DNA of 64,000 nt from Dokdonia sp. Hel_I_53 (GCF_007827465.1 NZ_VISL01000001.1:563001-627000), one strand, 5' to 3'. Counted from the first letter of the stretch, positions 7,406 through 16,884 are shown. Notes: generated by a model from the letters alone, not told the origin. Numbers and translations are program-made.

Positions 7406-8947
7406 TTGAAGAAAAATTTACTTTTGAGCGACGCTAGACAACTACAAGATACTCCCGAAAAAGAATTATACGATTACCAACTCAAAGATCTAGATGCTGT
7501 ATTTAGTGTGATGGATCGTAGTCCTGAGGATTATAATCTGTTGTACCAACTACCTACCGGTGGAGGTAAAACAGTTATCTTTTCAGAAATTGTGCGCAAT
7601 TATATAAAACGTACTAATAAAAAGGTGATAATTCTCACCCACCGAATTGAACTTTCTACCCAGACCTCTAGAATGCTTACAGAGTTTATGGTTCCTAATA
7701 TGGTCATAAGCAGTAGTGTAAAGACACTAGATGGTGCAGAAGATTACATGTGTTATGTAGCAATGGTAGAGACCCTCACAAATAGATTGCAAGAGGAGCA
7801 AATGGTGATGGATGATGTAGGTCTTGTTATTATTGATGAGGCACATTATAATTCTTTTAGAAAACTATTTAGCTATTTTACAAAGTCTTTCATTTTAGGT
7901 GTAACGGCAACACCACTTAGTAGCAACATCAAATTACCGATGAAGGATAATTATGATGAATTACTTATAGGAGAAAGTATTCCAGCTCTCATACAAAAAT
8001 CCTTTCTTTCTAAAGCAGAAACGATAAGTTACAATGTAGGTTTGAGTTCTCTTAAGCTTGGGATAAACGGTGATTATACTGTAAAATCATCAGATATTCT
8101 GTATACAGATGCTGCAATGCAACAAAAATTGCTGGACGCTTACGAGGATCAATCTAAAGGTAAGAAGACCCTTATTTTTAACAACGGGATCAATACATCC
8201 AGGTATGTATATGAGACCTTTAAGATGGCAGGGTATGATATACGTCATTTAGACAATACAAGCAGTGCAAAAGAACGTGCAGAGATCTTAAAGTGGTTTA
8301 AAGAAACTCCAGATGCAATTCTTACCTCTGTGAGTATACTTACCACAGGGTTTGATGAACCTACGGTAGAAACAATTATCTTAAATAGAGCGACTAAGTC
8401 ACTTACCCTGTATTTTCAAATGATAGGCCGTGGGTCACGTATTACTCCTACAAAAAAGAACTTCAAAGTCTTAGATTTAGGTAATAATGCAGCTAGATTT
8501 GGTTTATGGGAAGCGCCTATAGACTGGAAAGAGATCTTTGCCTATCCAGACTTCTATTTAGAAAACCTCATTCAAGATGAAGAGATAGAGCGCAACTTTA
8601 CATATGTAATGCCTCCAGATTTGCGCAAGGAGTTTTCAAATACAGATAAAGTGCATTTTGATATTAAAAAGGAATACAAAGCGGTAATTGCTTCTGGTCA
8701 AAAAGCAAAGGTTACTTTAGATAACGCAGTAGAGCAACACGCACTTATGGTGGTAGAAAATAGTGAAGATGTCTTTGATGCACGTATTTTAGCTCGCAAA
8801 TTGAAAGATGATATTCACTATAGAATAAGACAGTATTCGTATTGTATTATGAATAACACAAAAAATTATAGGGACTGGCTACAAGAGGATTATGAGCGCA
8901 ACCTAAAGCTCCGCATTAATCAAATATGCCGCGAAAGAGATATTTAA
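7406..8947 (+). CDS. DEAD/DEAH-type superfamily 2 helicase
   Basis: A 513-residue ATP-dependent SF2 helicase or translocase. Motif I is LPTGGGKT (about 49-56), motif II is IIDEAH, motif III is GVTATP, and the C-terminal RecA-like lobe ends with QMIGRGSR (motif VI). The Q-motif-like DYQLKDLDAV precedes motif I. It resembles the RecG/UvrB/type III restriction-helicase branch (DEAH with TATP) more than DEAD RNA helicases. No nuclease domain is present. The start is a TTG at 7406; there is no ATG in a sensible place, and the promoter box lies just upstream. It is followed by a strong terminator. Confidence 0.88.
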   Translation: MKKNLLLSDARQLQDTPEKELYDYQLKDLDAVFSVMDRSPEDYNLLYQLPTGGGKTVIFSEIVRNYIKRTNKKVIILTHRIELSTQTSRMLTEFMVPNMVISSSVKTLDGAEDYMCYVAMVETLTNRLQEEQMVMDDVGLVIIDEAHYNSFRKLFSYFTKSFILGVTATPLSSNIKLPMKDNYDELLIGESIPALIQKSFLSKAETISYNVGLSSLKLGINGDYTVKSSDILYTDAAMQQKLLDAYEDQSKGKKTLIFNNGINTSRYVYETFKMAGYDIRHLDNTSSAKERAEILKWFKETPDAILTSVSILTTGFDEPTVETIILNRATKSLTLYFQMIGRGSRITPTKKNFKVLDLGNNAARFGLWEAPIDWKEIFAYPDFYLENLIQDEEIERNFTYVMPPDLRKEFSNTDKVHFDIKKEYKAVIASGQKAKVTLDNAVEQHALMVVENSEDVFDARILARKLKDDIHYRIRQYSYCIMNNTKNYRDWLQEDYERNLKLRINQICRERDI

Positions 8948-8977
8948 GAAGTATTCTTTTGAGCATAATTTTATAGG

Positions 8978-9010
8978 AACAGGTCCAGAATTAAATTTCT
9001 GGACCTGTTT
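8978..9010 (+). terminator. Intrinsic terminator after the SF2 helicase
   Basis: A 13-bp perfect stem, AACAGGTCCAGAA with TTCTGGACCTGTT, has a 6-base loop, 31 bp after the helicase stop. Confidence 0.85.
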
Positions 9011-9098
9011 GTCTTTAAAGCTATAAAAGGAAAGTTGTTAATAGTTCTCTTATGGACTTTAAATAGATTAGTATATCGGTATGGTAGCGTGTAAGTTC

Positions 9099-9112
9099 GC
9101 TTTCGCGAAAGC
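9099..9112. repeat. Dispersed palindrome GCTTTCGCGAAAGC
   Basis: A full 14-bp copy in the gap between two convergent genes, located between their two terminators. Confidence 0.9.
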
Positions 9113-9128
9113 AAAACACCTCCATACA

Positions 9129-9162
9129 AAAATCCCTAGCACAATATGTAACTAGGGATTTT
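9129..9162 (-). terminator. Intrinsic terminator after the Arg/Ser/Thr-rich protein gene
   Basis: An 11-bp perfect stem, AAAATCCCTAG with CTAGGGATTTT, encloses a 12-base loop. It lies 27 bp beyond the minus-strand stop at 9189, and its minus-strand 3' side is T-rich. Confidence 0.75.
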
Positions 9163-9188
9163 CAAACTAACCAACCAAAAATCTTTTA

Positions 9189-10538
9189 TTATCCTCTTCT
9201 AGCATTACGCGAAGAGCCTCTATTTGCCTTACTAGAGCTACTTCTTGAGCCTCTAGTAGTGTTTTTTCTAGATGAGCTACGTTGTGGCGCTGCAGATCGA
9301 GACTTATTTCTATTTGAAGACTTAGCTCTTTGCTGTGAGCGCTGTGGTGCTCGCTGTGTCTTTGTACGTGCAGGGCGATTACTTGCTACAGATCTTGAGG
9401 ATCTACCTCTTGAAGTAGTAGCTCTCGGAGTATCACGCTGTGTGCTTCTTTGAGTTGCCTTTCTAGAAGAGCCATTAGCAGTAATTGCTCTAGATGATCT
9501 TTTATTTGTATTACGAGCCGTAGGTCTTGTAGACTGTGGTCTAGTTGTTTTTCTGTTTATTTTAGTACCTCTTGATTGAGTAACTCCGTTAGTTCCTCTA
9601 GATGAAGGACGTGTATTTACGTTTCCACGACGATTTGTTGTAGCCCTATTACCAGTTCTAGCAGTTGTTCTTGAGTTTGTTCTAGATGTATTTCCGCGAG
9701 ATCTATCTGCAGAAGCCCCTCTAGTGCTACGACTGTTTGTAGCTACAGTACGTCTATTAGAATCTCTTCTTGTTCTGTTAGAAGCAATACGACTTGCATT
9801 ACGACCCTGACCAGCTCTAGTAAATCGTGCATTGTTACGATCTACATTAGATCTACGACCATTGTTATGAGCTACACGACCATTATCTGGACGACGGAAG
9901 TCTCTACGTGCATTTGCATATCCTCTGTTGTATCCTCTATTCCAATTATTTCTATGAAATGCATAGTCATAACGGATAGGAGTATAGTATCTTCTATAAG
10001 GTGTTGTATATACTAGGCATCTATTTAAGATAGGTCTGTAATAATAGTTATGGTATGGATGAAATACATAATTCCTGTTATAGATGTTGATGAACCCACT
10101 ATAGTGAGAAAAAGCACCGTAATTATTATAGAATATATTTAATCCTCCTACACGACGTATGCGATTGTTTCTGTAGTTAATATCAACACTACCTGCTTGG
10201 ATCAGACGACCGAAGTTATCATAATAAAGAGGTGTGTTTTCAATTTGAATTACCGCACCATATTCATCGTATTGTACGTATGGATCATAATCAAATCCAG
10301 TATTAAAACTTATTCCTACGGGTCCTGCATTTACAGATAAGCTAACGCCCTCCACAAGCTCAGGGATGTAGAAATCAAACTCTCCGTCTGGAAATACAGA
10401 GAATTCTATACCATCTTCTACAAAGATGTATTTGCTACCATCATATACAGTACCGCGACGGGTGGTTGTAGTTTCCTCAGCTGCATAGCTGCTTCCTATG
10501 GTAAGCATTGCTATAAAAAGTAAAGCAAGATTTTTCAT
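9189..10538 (-). CDS. Exported protein with Tyr/Asn-rich N-terminal part and Arg/Ser/Thr-rich disordered tail
   Basis: A 449-residue protein with a clear signal peptide (MKNLALLFIAMLTIGSSYA-A). Residues 20-200 look like beta-rich strands full of Tyr and Asn (NYRNNRIRR, YYDNFGRL). From about 200 to the end the composition collapses to Arg, Ser, Thr, Asn and Gly with no hydrophobic core, giving a huge positive charge and predicted disorder. Signal peptide plus cationic tail suggests a periplasmic or surface protein that binds anionic polymers such as LPS, DNA or extracellular polysaccharide (inference only). The family is not recognised. The DNA of the tail is internally repetitive (TCTAGA/TACGA-type triplets), so its length may vary between strains. 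Confidence 0.8.
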   Translation of the reverse strand: MKNLALLFIAMLTIGSSYAAEETTTTRRGTVYDGSKYIFVEDGIEFSVFPDGEFDFYIPELVEGVSLSVNAGPVGISFNTGFDYDPYVQYDEYGAVIQIENTPLYYDNFGRLIQAGSVDINYRNNRIRRVGGLNIFYNNYGAFSHYSGFINIYNRNYVFHPYHNYYYRPILNRCLVYTTPYRRYYTPIRYDYAFHRNNWNRGYNRGYANARRDFRRPDNGRVAHNNGRRSNVDRNNARFTRAGQGRNASRIASNRTRRDSNRRTVATNSRSTRGASADRSRGNTSRTNSRTTARTGNRATTNRRGNVNTRPSSRGTNGVTQSRGTKINRKTTRPQSTRPTARNTNKRSSRAITANGSSRKATQRSTQRDTPRATTSRGRSSRSVASNRPARTKTQRAPQRSQQRAKSSNRNKSRSAAPQRSSSRKNTTRGSRSSSSKANRGSSRNARRG

Positions 10539-11370
10539 AATGTTCGTTTTTTAATTTATAAAATGTGTGGATTGATACACACGATTAAGAAGGAATCAAG
10601 TAGCGTGCCAAAAAATAAAATCATACTCATACTCATAGTAGTGATAAGCACGCTTTCGCGAAATATATAACTGCTCAATTCATTTTGTTTAACGTTCAAA
10701 TGAACTAAAACAGAGATATTTTTGTTGCTAATATTATTAGCAAACATATATTTTTATAGCTAAAAATGTATTAAACTAATACTTTTAAATGATTCTATAA
10801 ATTGCTGATTTATAACTAGTTATATTATAATAATAAATAATATCTATAGTAAAATTAGAGTGTTGATTTATGCGGTATTTGTAGCTCTGATAGGTAGTCA
10901 CGATTCTTTTACTATTTGAAAGCTCAGTAGTTATTAGAATGACTTTTTTACTAGGTAATTAAATATTAAAAATAATATTTCAGTGGTGGTTATTTTAAGT
11001 AGAGGTAACCTTATAACTATTTAAAAAGTATTGAAAACAGTTACTGGGCACTTTAAGGTGAGTAAATAAAAGTGATTCGTTTTCTAGATTACATACCTAC
11101 CGTATACCTTAATAGATTGGTCGTAATGAGATCCTCAGTACATATCTGACACAATCAATACGGTACCTTTAATCAGGTATTTTCCTTAAAGTTTTATCCT
11201 TTAAATTTTTAATAATAAAGCTACTAGATGTCGAGGAGTAGCTGTCTTAAACCCAGTATTCTTTTTTAACGATAGCTCATACTCGGTTAATTTACTGTTA
11301 AACAACAAATTATTGGGAAAGAGACTTTTAGATTACTGCTAACTTTATATCAAACCAAAAAAAAATAGCT
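10539..11370. other. Gene-poor gap, 832 bp
   Basis: Very AT-rich, with no ORF that looks coding on either strand. It holds a truncated copy of the dispersed palindrome at 10652-10663 (GCTTTCGCGAAA). No tRNA, rRNA or clear hairpin pair was seen. A 5' leader for the minus gene or an unannotated small RNA is possible but not supported by any feature I can point to. Confidence 0.6.
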
Positions 11371-11517
11371 ATGGAAAATAAAGAATCAACAAAAAAACAT
11401 GCGGATTTTCAAGATCCTTATAGAAGGTCTTTAAATTTCAAAAAAGTGCAACCCATTGAAAAGTTTGCCATTGATGGTGATGGGGAAGTGCACATTAAAA
11501 AAGAAGATGAAAAATAA
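11371..11517 (+). CDS. Small hypothetical protein, 48 residues
   Basis: ATG at 11371 to TAA at 11515-11517 gives a 48-residue hydrophilic protein beginning MENKESTKKHADFQDPYRR and ending VHIKKEDEK. The codon usage looks like neighbouring genes (GAA/AAA/GAT), and a strong terminator follows 35 bp later, marking the end of a transcript. The composition (Lys/Glu/Asp rich, no hydrophobic segment) suggests a soluble protein. Function unknown; the similarity of the neighbourhood does not help. Confidence 0.6.
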   Translation: MENKESTKKHADFQDPYRRSLNFKKVQPIEKFAIDGDGEVHIKKEDEK

Positions 11518-11552
11518 ATCATCAACTTTTATTAGTAAGATTTAAACTACAG

Positions 11553-11589
11553 AAACAGCTTTATTGATTTATAAAGCTGTTTATTTTTT
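11553..11589 (+). terminator. Intrinsic terminator after the 48-residue ORF
   Basis: The 11-bp perfect stem AAACAGCTTTA / TAAAGCTGTTT with an 8-base loop is followed by ATTTTTTT. Its position 35 bp after the small ORF supports that ORF being transcribed. Confidence 0.85.
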
Positions 11590-11758
11590 TACAACGTAGA
11601 CACTTGCTTCATCCCTCAGGCAGTCCTAGATCCTTAAACCTATAGTACGATTAGGCTGTAACTCGTTAATGTTCTCAAAAACCCCATCATAAAATGTATT
11701 AAAAGTCAAAGCAATCATTCAAGATCATCATAATTTTAAATAAAAAAATAAATAAACT

Positions 11759-13153
11759 ATGGAAAGAGAAATTAAAGGTGGATTTAAAACCATTAATCCG
11801 TTTACAGAAGAAATAATAGAAAAGTACACTTATATAACCAATGATGAAATGTTTGATGCACTAGAAGCGTGTCATAAAGCATTTGAAGATTGGAAAATAG
11901 TATCTATAGAAGAAAGAGGTAAAATACTTCAAGAAATAGGCACCCAACTAAAAGCACACAAAAAGGAACTCTCACAATTAATGACTGATGAGATGGGGAA
12001 AGTAATTACCCAAGGAGAGAGCGAAGTGGACCTTTGTATAGCAATTGCAGAATATACAGCAAAGAATGCTGCAAAAGAGTTGGAACCTATTGAGCGAGAG
12101 CTTCCCAATGGAGGGAAAGGTTTGATCACCTATGCTCCAGAAGGAGTCATTTACAGCATACAACCATGGAATTTCCCAGCATACCAACCATTGCGTGTTG
12201 CGATCGCTAATCTCATGGCAGGAAATGGTGTGTTATTAAAACACGCACAGAATGTCACTGGAAGTGCGCTACTAGTTGAGAAAATCCTTGTAAAAGCAGG
12301 AGTACCAAAAGGTTTATTTAAAGTATTAGTGATTGATCATGATCAATCTAACGAGCTCATTCAAAATGAAAAAGTAAGAGGCGTTACTTTTACAGGAAGT
12401 TCAGCTGGTGGAAGTCAAGTGGCTAAGGTTGCTGGAGAAGCCCTAAAGAAAACCGTCATGGAATTAGGTAGTAATGATGCTTACCTGGTGCTTGATGATG
12501 CCGATGTAGAAGCTGCTGTAGAAGCATGTGTACAAGGGCGCATTGTAAATAATGGAGAGACCTGTATCGCTGCAAAAAGATTTGTGGTGGTAGATAAGGT
12601 TTATGATGCATTTAAGGAAGGCTTTGTAAAAGGCATGAAAGACGTAAAAATGGACAACCCTAATGACGGTGACACACAGTTAGGCCCCATCGCTCGTAAA
12701 GACCTAAGAGATATGCTACACGATCAGGTATCAGAAAGTGTAGAGAAAGGAGCAGTGATTGAAGTAGGAGGGGAGATACCTTCTAGAAAAGGATATTTCT
12801 ATCCATCAACTGTACTTAGTAATGTTGAGCCAGGACAGCCAGCTTACGATGATGAGTTATTTGGACCTGTCGCCTCGCTTATAAGAGCAAAAGACAATGA
12901 GGATGCTATGCGTATTGCAAACGACAGCCGCTTTGGCCTTGGAGGAGGAATCTTTTCTAAAGATCAAAAAGGAGCTATCGAACTAGCTCAAAAACACTTT
13001 GACACTGGGATGGTATTTGTAAATTCTTACGGATTAGCACAACCTATGATGCCCTTCGGAGGTGTAAAAGACTCTGGATATGGACGTGAGCACGGAGGAT
13101 TCGGTTTAAAAGAATTTATGAATGCAAAGTCTGTCATGGTCGTAGAAGAATAA
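11759..13153 (+). CDS. NAD(P)-dependent aldehyde dehydrogenase, succinate-semialdehyde dehydrogenase type
   Basis: A 464-residue ALDH-superfamily enzyme that oxidises an aldehyde to its acid through a thioester. The active site is complete: PWNFP near residues 136-140, Lys161 (KHAQN), the FTGSSAGG cofactor loop near 211, general base Glu236 (MELGS) and catalytic Cys269 (NNGETCIAAK). The sequence is closest to the short succinate-semialdehyde / YneI (Sad) group; the substrate is an inference. It is a single-gene transcript: 240 bp from the preceding terminator and with its own terminator 22 bp after the stop. Confidence 0.9.
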   Translation: MEREIKGGFKTINPFTEEIIEKYTYITNDEMFDALEACHKAFEDWKIVSIEERGKILQEIGTQLKAHKKELSQLMTDEMGKVITQGESEVDLCIAIAEYTAKNAAKELEPIERELPNGGKGLITYAPEGVIYSIQPWNFPAYQPLRVAIANLMAGNGVLLKHAQNVTGSALLVEKILVKAGVPKGLFKVLVIDHDQSNELIQNEKVRGVTFTGSSAGGSQVAKVAGEALKKTVMELGSNDAYLVLDDADVEAAVEACVQGRIVNNGETCIAAKRFVVVDKVYDAFKEGFVKGMKDVKMDNPNDGDTQLGPIARKDLRDMLHDQVSESVEKGAVIEVGGEIPSRKGYFYPSTVLSNVEPGQPAYDDELFGPVASLIRAKDNEDAMRIANDSRFGLGGGIFSKDQKGAIELAQKHFDTGMVFVNSYGLAQPMMPFGGVKDSGYGREHGGFGLKEFMNAKSVMVVEE

Positions 13154-13175
13154 AAGCGAATCTTTTAGATAATTT

Positions 13176-13202
13176 AAAAAGTGCCTAACGGCACTTTTTT
13201 TT
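13176..13202 (+). terminator. Intrinsic terminator after the aldehyde dehydrogenase
   Basis: The stem AAAAAGTGCC with GGCACTTTTT and a 4-base loop (TAAC) runs into a T tract. It lies between two convergent genes. Confidence 0.9.
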
Positions 13203-13222
13203 GTGCTATAAAGTCAAGTAAA

Positions 13223-14437
13223 TTAGTGTTTTGCAATAGCTGCTGTCTTAAAATCCTTTCGCAATAGTAATAAAATAATAATAGAAACTCCTCCGCAGAC
13301 AGAAAAACCTATAAATAAAGGCAATGTGGTTTCTTCCACAAATCTCCCTATAAAGGTGCTAATAGGCACAGACATCATCGTAGCAATAAAACCTGTTATA
13401 GCGGCACCAATCCCTGCAATGTGCCCAACGGGCTGCATCGCAAGGGCTCTTAAATTTCCAAACAGGAAGCCGATACAGAAAAACTGCATGGCAAAAAAGC
13501 CTACGAGTATAAACACAGAGGGGTGTGGAACATTGTAAAATAAGATCACATATAACAAAGACACCAGAAAAAAACCAACAATCGCGCCCGTGACGATATT
13601 GCGCATACCAAAACGTACGACAAAGGAACCGTTTAAGAATGTCGCGATACCTACAGAGATGGCTAGACCTGCAAAAATAAATGGAAACTCATCGACCAAG
13701 TCGTATTGATTCTCAAATATTTGTTGAGAAGCACTTATATAAACTAAAAAGGAACCTACAATAAATCCTTGAATGATCGTAAAACCCATCGTTTGCTTGT
13801 ATTTGACTACTTCAAGAAATCCGCGCGTTATTCTTTTTATAGAAAATGGGATGACATTCTCAGGTTTTAGCGTTTCTTTTTGCCGTCTCCAAAACCAAAT
13901 CATCACCAGCATACTAATCACTATTTGACCTAAAAATATAGCTTCCCAGTTAAAAGCATCTAAAGTAACTTTCCCTAAGGCTGGGGCTACAATAGGGACT
14001 AATAAGAAAACCACCGTAACAAAAGACATCACTCGCGCCATAAAATCTCCTTCATATTGATCTCTTATAATCGCAATACAAATGGTGCGCGGTGCAGAGA
14101 GACCTATACCTTGTAAAATACGTCCTACAATCATCACCTCTAGACTGCGCGCATATATACAGATAAAACTGGCTGCTATAAATATGGAGAAACCTATATA
14201 GACAGAAGATTTACGCCCCTTAGCATCTGCAAGTGGTCCAAAAACCAAGGGGCCTATTCCTAAGCCTAGAAAAATCATAATGATTAACAATTGATTGTCG
14301 GCAGGAGTTGTAGTATCAATGACTTCCCCTATAACGTCTAATGCTGGCAAGACGGCATCTATAGCGAGTGCTGTGACAGACATTAAAGCCGCCATCAATC
14401 CAATAAATTCAACCTGTGAAGCACGACTTTTTTGCAT
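13223..14437 (-). CDS. MFS multidrug efflux transporter, Bcr/CflA type
   Basis: A 404-residue inner-membrane proton-coupled drug antiporter with about 12 hydrophobic segments. Family marks are the first helix ALAIDAVLPAL with its acidic residue, GPLADAKGRKSSVYIG (motif A) after helix 2, and ILQGIGLSAPRTICIAIIRD (helix 4/5) with Arg, as in Bcr/CflA proteins. I place the start at ATG 14437 (MQKSRASQ). A longer reading from 14455 adds six residues, but a TATTTTTG -7 box lies at 14449-14442, so those codons would not be transcribed. It is convergent with the aldehyde dehydrogenase; substrates unknown. Confidence 0.88.
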   Translation of the reverse strand: MQKSRASQVEFIGLMAALMSVTALAIDAVLPALDVIGEVIDTTTPADNQLLIIMIFLGLGIGPLVFGPLADAKGRKSSVYIGFSIFIAASFICIYARSLEVMIVGRILQGIGLSAPRTICIAIIRDQYEGDFMARVMSFVTVVFLLVPIVAPALGKVTLDAFNWEAIFLGQIVISMLVMIWFWRRQKETLKPENVIPFSIKRITRGFLEVVKYKQTMGFTIIQGFIVGSFLVYISASQQIFENQYDLVDEFPFIFAGLAISVGIATFLNGSFVVRFGMRNIVTGAIVGFFLVSLLYVILFYNVPHPSVFILVGFFAMQFFCIGFLFGNLRALAMQPVGHIAGIGAAITGFIATMMSVPISTFIGRFVEETTLPLFIGFSVCGGVSIIILLLLRKDFKTAAIAKH

Positions 14438-14441
14438 GGCA

Positions 14442-14449
14442 CAAAAATA
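14442..14449 (-). promoter_or_regulatory. -7 box of the MFS gene, four bases before its ATG
   Basis: TATTTTTG on the minus strand fits TAnnTTTG, with a TTG 16 bp further upstream as a possible -33 element. The spacing to the ATG at 14437 implies a leaderless transcript and decides the start codon. Confidence 0.55.
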
Positions 14450-14533
14450 CATCAACCCTTTAAGCCAACGTATCTTACCTTAAGAAACTTTTAATTAGGT
14501 ATAAAAGTTGATATATTTAAGAAAAAATGTAGT

Positions 14534-15094
14534 ATGAAAGCAATATATATACTCTTTATCTTAGGTATTGCTAGTGCCTGCAGTACAACAAAGGAACTTA
14601 CGCCCAGTGTAATACGGCAGATAGATGCTAGGCACGCGTTAATAGAGAACAAAAATTACGAATTTAAAGCAGATAGAGCTTACCCAATGCCTAGTGATCC
14701 TCTACAACAGTTAGCAAGCCGCAGATTATTGGGAATGGGAAGTACAAGCGGTATGATTCAATTGCAGGGTACCCCTAATTTTTTGCGAGTGATACACGAT
14801 AGCGTAGTTATGCAGCTTCCTTTTTATGGAGTACGCCAACTTAGTGGTGGTTTTAGCACACCTACAGGTTTTGAAGCATCCAGTACGGTGACCGACTATA
14901 AAGTACTGCAAAACAAAAAGAAACAAACGGAAATTGTCACATTTTCTGTAAAGGAAGGGACAGAAGTTTATGATGTCACGATGACGGTTTTCCCAAGTCT
15001 TAAAACGGATATCGTGGTTAACAGTTCACAACGGTCTACCATTAGATATGAAGGAGCACTCACTTCTTACACACAGATTGAGGTAGCTAATTAG
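14534..15094 (+). CDS. DUF4251 domain-containing lipoprotein
   Basis: A 186-residue lipoprotein with lipobox IASAC at residue 16 and the DUF4251 core: an N-terminal strand with KNYEFKADRAYPM, then LPFYGVRQLSGGFSTPTGFEASS and a C-terminal DVTMTVFPS strand pair. The family is Bacteroidota-restricted, predicted outer-membrane-attached, and of unknown function. The gene is divergent from the MFS gene. A full copy of the dispersed palindrome follows the stop by 6 bp. Confidence 0.85.
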   Translation: MKAIYILFILGIASACSTTKELTPSVIRQIDARHALIENKNYEFKADRAYPMPSDPLQQLASRRLLGMGSTSGMIQLQGTPNFLRVIHDSVVMQLPFYGVRQLSGGFSTPTGFEASSTVTDYKVLQNKKKQTEIVTFSVKEGTEVYDVTMTVFPSLKTDIVVNSSQRSTIRYEGALTSYTQIEVAN

Positions 15095-15100
15095 GAGCAC

Positions 15101-15114
15101 GCTTTCGCGAAAGC
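15101..15114. repeat. Dispersed palindrome GCTTTCGCGAAAGC
   Basis: A full copy directly after the DUF4251 stop, in the gap between two convergent genes; flanks ACGC/GCGT extend the dyad. Confidence 0.9.
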
Positions 15115-15169
15115 GTAAAAACATCTTTTACATGTCTATTTCTTAACTCCAAATGTACGTGCGTGGAAA

Positions 15170-15943
15170 TTATACGTTGCGGCCAATGCGTTTACGTAGC
15201 AGGATGAAAACGAGAATCATTCCGGTATAAGCCATAAAAAATGGAATGATATAGGCTTGAAAGCCAAGCACCAGCAACAAACCGATAGCTGCCAGCTGAA
15301 ACCCTAAGCCAAAGGTAGATACAGCGGTCATCAAATATTTAGGTAGTATTTTGCCCTCTGGAGCACTAGGATCTAATCGATAAATCACAGCATCAAAGCC
15401 GCCATAAAGGATTCTGTAACAGCGATAAAGAAGGGTAACTGTAGCCTGCTTCTCACCCGGTAACGCAGTGGGAGTGGAGGTTTCAAATATTTGGCTCGTA
15501 AGATCTCCATCTACTTGATTACGTAAGATTACATAATAGTAATTGTATAAGGTACCTTGCAATTGCATCCCAACAAAAGCCAGCGCAGCCATCCACCAAG
15601 GGGTAGCTACATTTAGAAAAAGGGTATAAAAAATGGCGGCATTGAGTACTATATCTGCGATTGAGTCAAAATACCGCCCTGTATAACTAGGTTGCTTTTT
15701 GAGCCTGGCAAGCTCACCATCTGCAGCATCTAGTGTAGATTTTAAAAGTAAAAAAAGAAGGGCCCATCTGTACTGATGAAAATAAATACTAGCAATAGCC
15801 GCTAGTCCAGCTACAATGAACATCCAGGTAACGTGTATGGCGTTAACCTTGGTGTATTGGAACGATTGCGCAATACGTTTGGCAACAGGCCGACCATAAT
15901 CAGAAAGATCTACAAAGCGATAGCTTGCGGGTAATTTAGACAT
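15170..15943 (-). CDS. CDP-alcohol phosphatidyltransferase family protein
   Basis: A 257-residue membrane enzyme that transfers a phosphatidyl group from a CDP-linked lipid to an alcohol, or an alcohol phosphate from a CDP-alcohol. The catalytic signature DxxDGxxAR(x8)GxxxDxxxD is intact as DAADGELAR ... GRYFDSIAD around residues 87-112. About six hydrophobic helices surround it. The long loop between helices and the lack of PgsA/PssA-specific features leave the alcohol unassigned. It is convergent with the DUF4251 gene and its 5' side faces the AT-rich island. Confidence 0.85.
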   Translation of the reverse strand: MSKLPASYRFVDLSDYGRPVAKRIAQSFQYTKVNAIHVTWMFIVAGLAAIASIYFHQYRWALLFLLLKSTLDAADGELARLKKQPSYTGRYFDSIADIVLNAAIFYTLFLNVATPWWMAALAFVGMQLQGTLYNYYYVILRNQVDGDLTSQIFETSTPTALPGEKQATVTLLYRCYRILYGGFDAVIYRLDPSAPEGKILPKYLMTAVSTFGLGFQLAAIGLLLVLGFQAYIIPFFMAYTGMILVFILLRKRIGRNV

Positions 15944-16884
15944 GAATTGTTGGTTAGGTTTTTAACGTATGATTATTCTACCCAACATCTTCTGTAGAGA
16001 AGCAATGTGTAAACAGATCTTATTAAAAAGTGTGCGGCAAATGTAAGGGAAGTAAAGATACTAGTAAAATGAATGACTTCTGAGATTGTCAAATATCCTA
16101 TTTGACATAATATAAATTATAGAACATTTTTACATATATGCGAATAGCGCTTTTTCTGCGCTATTTTACATAGTTCCAGATATAATTGCCTTTAGGCTTA
16201 TATCGTCAGACAAATCGACTTTAGGAGATTCACGAAATCCTATATATTAAATAGAAACCTGTGAGTAATTATGTAAAAGCATTTTATGCCAATGTTTCAC
16301 TGTGCAGTTATAATTAGCTGTTATCCTTGTACTGAGCTTGTTGAAGTATAAAATCCCCGCACGCAAATGCGCTCGATTTCGTTTTCAAAAACATTATGCT
16401 ATCGCAGTAATTTTTTACACACAATTATCCATCGCTTGCCAACGCCTAAATAAAAGCTAACCTTTTTGCTCTTATTATAAATCGCGTATTCGAGAAAATG
16501 TAAGTCAAAAAAAATTTTATGGGATTCTCGTAAGCTTGCCACAAGAGCATAAAATTACTCTGCGAGATAATTTCTATGCACTTGTTATATTTAGAACTCC
16601 AATTAAACCTTTTTTTAATGTTTCATTATCTTTTGTCTTGAAACAAAAGAAACAAAAATTCAAGGCTGCATATAATTTTGGAAGCAATTAACGGCTCATT
16701 CGCTATATTTTAGGAAAGATTGTAATTAGTTAACATTGCTTTGAAATTTCTTGTTTAATTGAAACTCTTAAGAAACTGTATTACTAAATCCCTAAAATAT
16801 GGACGCTCATTTCTCCTATTGTTTTGACCAAAATTTTATGAGGCCAAGTTTAGCATCGAGATTCTATTTTACATAATTTTATTA
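15944..16884. other. AT-rich gap, left flank of the nuclease island
   Basis: No coding ORF. It contains the left member of the direct repeat (16122-16353), a hairpin CTTTTGTC-TT-GAAACAAAAG at 16630-16649, and further short inverted sequences. The composition is similar to the nuclease gene and poorer in G+C than the genes to the left. Confidence 0.6.
16122..16353. repeat. Left copy of an imperfect direct repeat flanking the nuclease/tRNA island
   Basis: Bases 16122-16209 and 16267-16353 match 20889-20975 and 20976-21064 with few differences, sharing GCGAATAGCGCTTTTTCTGC and AGTTCCAGATATAATTGCC. The left copy has about 57 extra bases in the middle. The first half folds into the hairpin AATAGCGC-TTTTTCT-GCGCTATT. 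A third, much more diverged copy is at about 25572-25651. Confidence 0.8.

Noticed and set aside
10556..10747. 63-residue minus-strand ORF
   Set aside because: Lies in an AT-rich gap, crosses the truncated palindrome, has no promoter or terminator context, and a composition typical of non-coding AT sequence.
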